DNA of 64,000 nt from Alitta virens (lineage: Eukaryota; Annelida; Polychaeta; Phyllodocida; Nereididae), in contig OW028580.1 of NCBI GenBank assembly GCA_932294295.1, positions 31,070,136-31,134,135 on the forward strand, in the 5' to 3' direction. The notes under the pieces are model-generated. The model did no database searches. It saw only the letters and a program-made list of their open reading frames with translations, and was not told where the DNA came from. Made by a program: the position numbers and the translations under genes. Shown here piece by piece: positions 58,787 through 64,000 of this stretch (positions within the stretch are counted from its first letter, which is position 1; each line of letters begins with the position of its first letter).

Positions 58787-59181
58787 ACAGTTAGTTTCAT
58801 AAAATATGGTTGACTCCAGACAGCTGTAGCAACCTATTCCTGGCTGTAGCTATAACTGGCTTAACCCAGCTGCTTCTGTCTACTCCTAGCTTATAGTCGG
58901 TTTACATCTACCACCGCTGAAAAATATAAACCTTGGTAAATGTAAGAAATTTATCGAATATATCATTAATATGTATGTGCCATAGACATAAATCTTTTCA
59001 ACCAAAATTACAAATATGTGTAACTCTCAACTTGTGCACCAAATGATGCTTTTAGATCTGGCTTTGAGTAGCCAGATATAGCCAGACAGTTCAGTTTAGT
59101 GGCAGGTAGCATCGTATAGCAGAAGTTGTCTAGCTTTGTCTAGGTTTAATTTGACAGGCCGTTTTTAAAGAAACTAACTGT
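58787..59181. mobile_element. Inverted-repeat element family C, copy 4, best preserved
   Basis: Left end ACAGTTAGTTTCAT and right end AAGAAACTAACTGT are inverse complements with one mismatch. CTA flanks both sides (58784-58786 and 59182-59184), a 3-bp duplication. 395 bp, no open frame. The 3-bp duplication is compatible with Harbinger-type mobilisation; the ends do not match the resident Harbinger's terminal repeat. Confidence 0.8.
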
Positions 59182-59282
59182 CTATAACTAAGCACTCTCG
59201 TATAGTGAACTATTGATGCATTACATCGGATTGAATCCAAAACCACTTGTTAAACCGGCTGTTAAACTGTTGAGGTCAACAG

Positions 59283-59372
59283 TCCCTTGTACTCAGTGTC
59301 TATGCTGAGGCAAGTAAAAGATCCCACCCATGGGGTAAATGTCTAACATGGGTGGACTCCTCTCTCTCGCCT
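59283..59372 (+). mobile_element. SINE family A fragment
   Basis: Contains tactcagtgtctatgctgag, aaagatcccacccatgggg and acatgggtggactcctctct, as in the full copy at 21092; no head, no TATC tail. Confidence 0.65.
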
Positions 59373-60002
59373 TCACCGCTGACCAAACCTTTTTTAAATC
59401 AATTTCAGCCATTAGCATATGATTAAAGACGATTACAGCCGCCAGAGTGTTGATGCATGGAGTCGGCTCAAGTGACTCCATGGTTGATGCACTCCCAGCT
59501 TCCCTCCCTAGAACTCACACCCTGGCTTCCTGCTCTTTAATCCCCTCCCTCCCTGCAGGCTGGTGTAATCCCCTCCCCGGCTGTTAAGCTGTTGAGGAGA
59601 GAGGTGGCCAGCACAATGCTTCCTCTGCAGACTGCAAGCGATAGGGCAGCAGCAACCCAAGCCAAGCAACAAGGCATTATGAGATAATAGTGGGCCGGGG
59701 CTGCTTCTTATGCATCTATTGCCTCTGCCTATCTGGTAATGTGCCCTGCTCCTTCTGGCTCCTTTGATAGACCTTACAAGAAATGCTAATACCCCTAGCA
59801 TGACCTTTATGCCGCACTGCCACTGGAGTCTATCCTACTTCAATATTTAGAGGCGGCTGAAAATCTGCAGCTTAATGATTCCTATGACTTGTGAAGCCAG
59901 ACACAACACTGTGGTTTATCTGCTCGGCTGCCTGGGGCAGAAATAATGATGAAGTGCCAGGGCCACAAATATGATTTGACATGATTTGATATGGGAAGTG
60001 CA

Positions 60003-60140
60003 GCCCTCTAAGGCAAGTTCTTGCCGCTATCGAGGGTTGATTGATGAGGCGAGAGAGAGGAGTCCACCCATGTTGGACATTTACCCCATGGGTGGGATCT
60101 TTTACTTGCCTCATCATAGACACTGAGTACAAGCTTGTAT
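60003..60140 (-). mobile_element. SINE family A fragment, minus strand
   Basis: Reverse complement of the SINE body: gccctctaaggcaagttctt, gaggcgagagagaggagtcc, acccatgttggacatttacc, ttttacttgcctcatcatag. It lacks the tRNA-like head. Confidence 0.65.
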
Positions 60141-61041
60141 GTTTCTTCCATGCATGTTTCTTCCAAGGTACAAGGGACCGTCCAGCTGGGATGATAAGAG
60201 GCTAGTAGAAACAGGCACTTCCTATCTCTAGCCAAACGGTCCAAGAGACGGGCTGATGAGGACTTGGGTTTCAAATGAGAGGCAGGCGTCTAGCAGGGCA
60301 TTAATCATCACCTTGTTGAAGAGTATCTTAATTAAGATATACCACCAGCAACCCAAAAGTCTGATTCCATAGTGATGCTTCAAGGGGGATGTCTCAAAAT
60401 TCAGAATAACTGGCATTTAGCTTCATATCAGATTACATAGTGGCAGAAGAACTCTACAGAAAGTTTCTCAGCAAAGTTAAGATATAATTCACCCACAGAA
60501 TTAACATAAATTGGAGTGCCGAAAAGCTTCATTCACTTTCCATGCAGGTAAATACATCACTGAACTTTTTACGTGCTGCACATCCCAAGTCATAACAAGC
60601 AAGCACAGGTTGTAAATGAATGAAGAGAGTGTGGTTAGCGAGTCTTCAGCTCACTCCAAGGAAGCAGGGTAGATTTGTGACTTAGGCAGGCAGGCAGCAC
60701 GGGGTATTACCTTCCCAGCAGAAGACTGCCACTGCTGCTGCTGCTGCTACTGCTGCTGAGAACAGGTAAAGGTCAGGCAGGCTGGCGGAGCACTTCTGCT
60801 GCCAGAGCACAGCCCACTGTTTCTCACAGGTGTGTGACTCTAGTTATATTACCATTGAAAAACTGCTGAAATATCACTGGGATTATATTCTCACATCTAG
60901 ATGGTTTTAACCGCTGCATTCCTGCCATTTCTGGTGGTTGACATGACCATAATACAATAGTGACTATTGCGCCTCGAATGGAACAAATGGAATAAAAAGC
61001 CTCCAAACAATGGGCTCCGTTTAACTATCTCATTGTTATGA

Positions 61042-61296
61042 TGACGTCACAATGGCAGAACCTAGCATACAGACGAGCATTATGAAGCATTTGTTAACTT
61101 TGCAACTTCCTCAGTCATTCTGAGATTCACCAGCAGCTCTTTCTGGTATATACTATAGAGTCTTATTCTCTGCTGGTGCTGGACTTTATGATAATAAATC
61201 ATTGGCCTGAGGAACTTGCAAGGGTGAACCTGTTTACTTCATTGAAGGTTTTTCCTGCACATCCGACGACCTCAGGAATAAAGACTGCATTCTCAG
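61042..61296 (+). promoter_or_regulatory. Candidate promoter and untranslated first exon
   Basis: TGACGTCA, a consensus CRE, at 61042-61049 and TATATA at 61147-61152 precede a stretch that ends in a perfect donor, TCTCAG|GTAAGT, at 61296. If real, it would be a short 5' UTR exon for the tentative exons at 62609-63615. A CRE-like octamer also occurs inside other repeats, so support is weak. Confidence 0.25.
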
Positions 61297-62881
61297 GTAA
61301 GTCAGTATCATGAGCATAGACCACACGTGTGCGAGATGTACATCACTCACTTAAGAAAATATAGTACGGAAATACATGCAACATCATGGTATCCATATGT
61401 CATGCTTGACTATCCCTACAGTACGCTCAAGAACAGCTGCCAATAATCATATCTGTTGAAGCTTCTTTGGAAACCAATACCCATCAAAATAACATGGGTT
61501 GGAAAAAAAGTTTGCTTTTTTCATAAACGCATAGTATTAATACACAGTTTATTTCATAACATGTCAGACCCTAGGACTTGAGCTTAAAGTAGCTGCTCCA
61601 AGTCAAGAACCATCAAAACAAATCCTCCACCAACAAACATGGTGTAGCAACCCAAAGAAGGGGGGCATATCAGTGTCTGCTCAGCCGAACTGATCTGTCT
61701 CCAAGTGAGTGTCTGACAGACTGACACCTTAATAGAAACACATAATCGAAGTTTAATACAAACATCGATTATGAATAGTGATGTCAATCAGTTAAATTTG
61801 TGTAGTCGATCATCGGTTTGGGTGCACCAACCGATGATCGATTATTAGTCGGTTCGGGTGCAGTTCGTATTTGAGTAGTCGCCTACGTTAATTCAACTGC
61901 TATCGTAACTAGTTTATTCAAGATAAAGGTCTCTGTACGTAAATACGATTTATAATATATATCTCAATCCATTTATCTTGTAGTATCTCAAGTTATTTAT
62001 GATCATATGAAACTCCTAAACGTTAGAAGTGCAATAGGTTTTCTTTTAAGTTTTTGATAACTAACTGATGTGTTAAAAAAAAATTGACTATACAACATAA
62101 GTAATCGATCATCGAATTCTTAGACTCCAATGATGGAGTATAATCGATCATCGTGACATCACTAATTATGAATGAACACACTAATTGGGTTATTAATCAC
62201 TCATTGACACTCAAAAAGCAATCATTCAATTGCAACGAGTGAACGAATGAATGAATTACTTTGATCAAACCAATCAGCTCAAGTATGTATTTATAAATAA
62301 CTTCATCGTGATCATGTTTACCCATTTTCCTCACACATAGTACATGGTCAATGTGCAGTTGTTGATACTGCACTGAAAAGAGCAAGGGTATAATCTGATA
62401 ATTAACAAGTTCATCAAAGGTCCTTAATCTCCAACAGTGCTAAACGGCAACAGAGGTGGTCTGACCATTGTTAACAGCATGCAGCTGGTACACAAGGGCA
62501 TGCAATAATCACTGCACACCGGCCATTACCCCTGTTATCGCCCAAATGATCGAGTAATATGGGCGATTTATGAGCCTCCCATCATCAACATGTACATATC
62601 TTTTTCAGCTACTCACAGGAAAAACTCTGCCCTCCCATTGGTGGGACCCCCAGCCCAGCCTCACAGCCTTGACTGCGGCCGCCAATTTACGGCAGGAACC
62701 TAATAATACAAGAAAAGGTGAATTGTTTTGTCTCTTCTTATTTTATCTCGAGCATGCACCTCTTTTCTTTGTCGGTTGGAAACTCAGCTGCTGCTTGTAC
62801 TCATACACTGGAATTATCCCCTAGACCATTCGGGTTGAATATCTGCCATATATTCCAGGCTTGGATGAACTATAGTTCCAG

Positions 62882-63615
62882 GGGACTGTGCCAGGGCAGC
62901 CCAGTGAGTCCCTCACTAAACCACGAGGACTGTATCGCATAAGAGCGCCGCTCAGCCGAGAGGTAAGGTATTTACCCAAGTCTTGATTTCTTTTAATTTG
63001 AAATATTCCAGCAGATAGGTCACCATCACCTTTCCCAATAACTTTCTCGCCATTTTATTGTGCCTGATAACTAGTTTCCTTGTTTATATTTGCAAGTGGG
63101 ATGGTAGCTTATTAAGCACATATTAACTTAGCACTTGACAATGAAGTTGAAATAATTGAATCATAGATAGAATCATAGATATTAAGATGTTGAGACTTTT
63201 GAAATGAAATATAATTCAAATATTAAGCAGCTTAACAACAAATTGTTTTTGTACACCAGACTGAAGTTTTGATTTTTAATGACTCTACTGCATGGTTCTT
63301 TTAAAAGGAATGGACAATACAACTTAAGAGTGATAACCATTATACCAAGAGGGACTGGTTTATGAAGTGGATGAAAACAAAAGCAGGCAGGTAAGTGTGG
63401 AGAGAGGTTTTAGAGACCCCAACATGTAATAATAGCCAGAGGTGTTAAAACACTGGTGAGGGAAGTGTGAAAAATAATTACTTACACCTCCTAATCGTAG
63501 GAAGCATTGTTGGTCCCTGTTGAACGCCAGAAAGCATTCTGCGTCTTACAAATGGTCCATTGAAAGTGGTGAAAACAAAAGCCTGCATTATCATTTTGAA
63601 GTTAGCTACCTTTGA
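62882..63615 (+). CDS. Tentative three-exon short coding region, product unknown
   Basis: Exons 62882-62962 (TTCCAG| ... GAG|GTAAGG), 63308-63390 (AAAAG| ... CAG|GTAAGT) and 63501-63615 (CGTAG| ... TGA) join in phase 0 and 2 and stay open for 92 codons. They include RGLYRIRAPLSRE, YTKRDWFMKWMKTKAGR and SYKWSIESGENKSLHYHFEV. An exon-like block 62609-62717 lies upstream but its open frame ends in a phase that does not fit 62882. No start codon was fixed and I recognise no domain. Consensus donors are the best support; chance is a real alternative. Confidence 0.22.
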
Positions 63616-63661
63616 TGATACTAAATCATTTGCATTGCCTTATGATTCTACAGGAGTAATA

Positions 63662-63979
63662 TAGCAGTTTTATTAAGCTCAAGTGCCCAAGTTCGCCAGT
63701 GATAAGGACATACATCAGAAGTATGGACGTGAGGTATACTACATCGTATTTGATTAGCAAAGTGGGAAAGTCTTGAGTATGTAATGTTGTAGTAATGCCA
63801 AAATTTCGAAACTAATAATTATTTATTAGTTTCGAAATTTTGGCATTACTACAACATTACATACTCAAGACTTTCCCACTTTGCTAATCAAATACGATGT
63901 AGTATACCTCACGTCCATACTTCTGATGTATGTCCTTATCACTGGCGAACTTGGGCACTTGAGCTTAATAAAACTGCTA
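63662..63979. repeat. Near-perfect 318-bp palindrome (159-bp arms, no spacer)
   Basis: Every base from 63662 pairs with its partner from 63979 inward, apart from one mismatched pair next to the centre (63819/63822). The centre is actaataattatttattagt. No open frame, no flanking duplication seen. It may be a young fold-back element or a hairpin artefact of sequencing or assembly. Confidence 0.95.
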
Positions 63980-64000
63980 CAGGTCTTCTGAATGACCAAC

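Larger units (their letters stand above)
57948..64000. other. Right flank: repeats and one tentative gene
   Basis: It holds family D and family C elements, SINE family A fragments (59283-59372 plus; 60003-60140 minus), a CTG microsatellite (60730-60765), a tentative plus-strand short gene and a terminal palindrome. The first exon(s) of the ZIP13-like gene should lie here or beyond 64000 but I could not identify them. A 70-codon minus-strand open frame at 58214-58423 has no recognisable domain and no good splice borders. Confidence 0.5.

Noticed and set aside
60721..60775. Alanine-rich exon
   Set aside because: It is a GCT/CTG microsatellite with chance splice-like borders on either strand.
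1..64000. CRISPR arrays, operons, rRNA
   Set aside because: Spliced genes and eukaryotic transposons throughout; the tandem repeats found have no spacer structure.

Overview
This is a eukaryotic, animal nuclear window of about 37-39% G+C by eye. Genes are split by consensus GT-AG introns, and the intergenic DNA is full of SINEs, MITEs and LINE remnants. The gene set is an ALMS1-type centrosomal protein, a CARD-NACHT-LRR receptor and a SLC39A13/ZIP13-type zinc transporter. With the deuterostome-like tRNA-SINEs and NLR style, this fits an invertebrate deuterostome (hemichordate, echinoderm or amphioxus) best. The phylum is inference; the sequence does not settle it.

Layout. (1) 200-11255, plus strand: the last 21 exons of an ALMS1 homologue, about 1632 residues. 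Every exon junction keeps phase, and the gene ends in the ALMS domain; its 5' part lies left of the window. (2) 11256-22926: intergenic, with two tandem duplications, SINEs and inverted repeats. (3) 22927-38343, plus strand: a complete four-exon NOD-like receptor of about 1124 residues (CARD, NACHT, LRR). Its 10.7-kb second intron carries an apparently complete 4696-bp PIF/Harbinger transposon (24291-28986). That element has matching terminal inverted repeats, a TAA target duplication, an intact two-exon MADF/Myb-like gene and an intact DDE transposase gene facing it. (4) 38344-49354: intergenic, with a decayed non-LTR retrotransposon (about 45000-47830, minus), a second reverse-transcriptase remnant and several palindromic elements. 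(5) 50456-57947, minus strand: the last eight exons of a ZIP13-like zinc transporter; the first exon or exons were not found. (6) 57948-64000: repeats, a tentative plus-strand short gene (61147-63615) and a near-perfect 318-bp palindrome at 63662-63979.

The host genes have no evident functional link. The clearest unusual observations are three. An intact Harbinger element sits inside an innate-immunity receptor gene. A poly(G) MITE landed in an ALMS1 splice donor, and the donor was rebuilt from its target duplication plus the element's first G. The palindrome at the right end is either a very young hairpin or an assembly artefact. I found no CRISPR array, operon, rRNA or free-standing tRNA gene.
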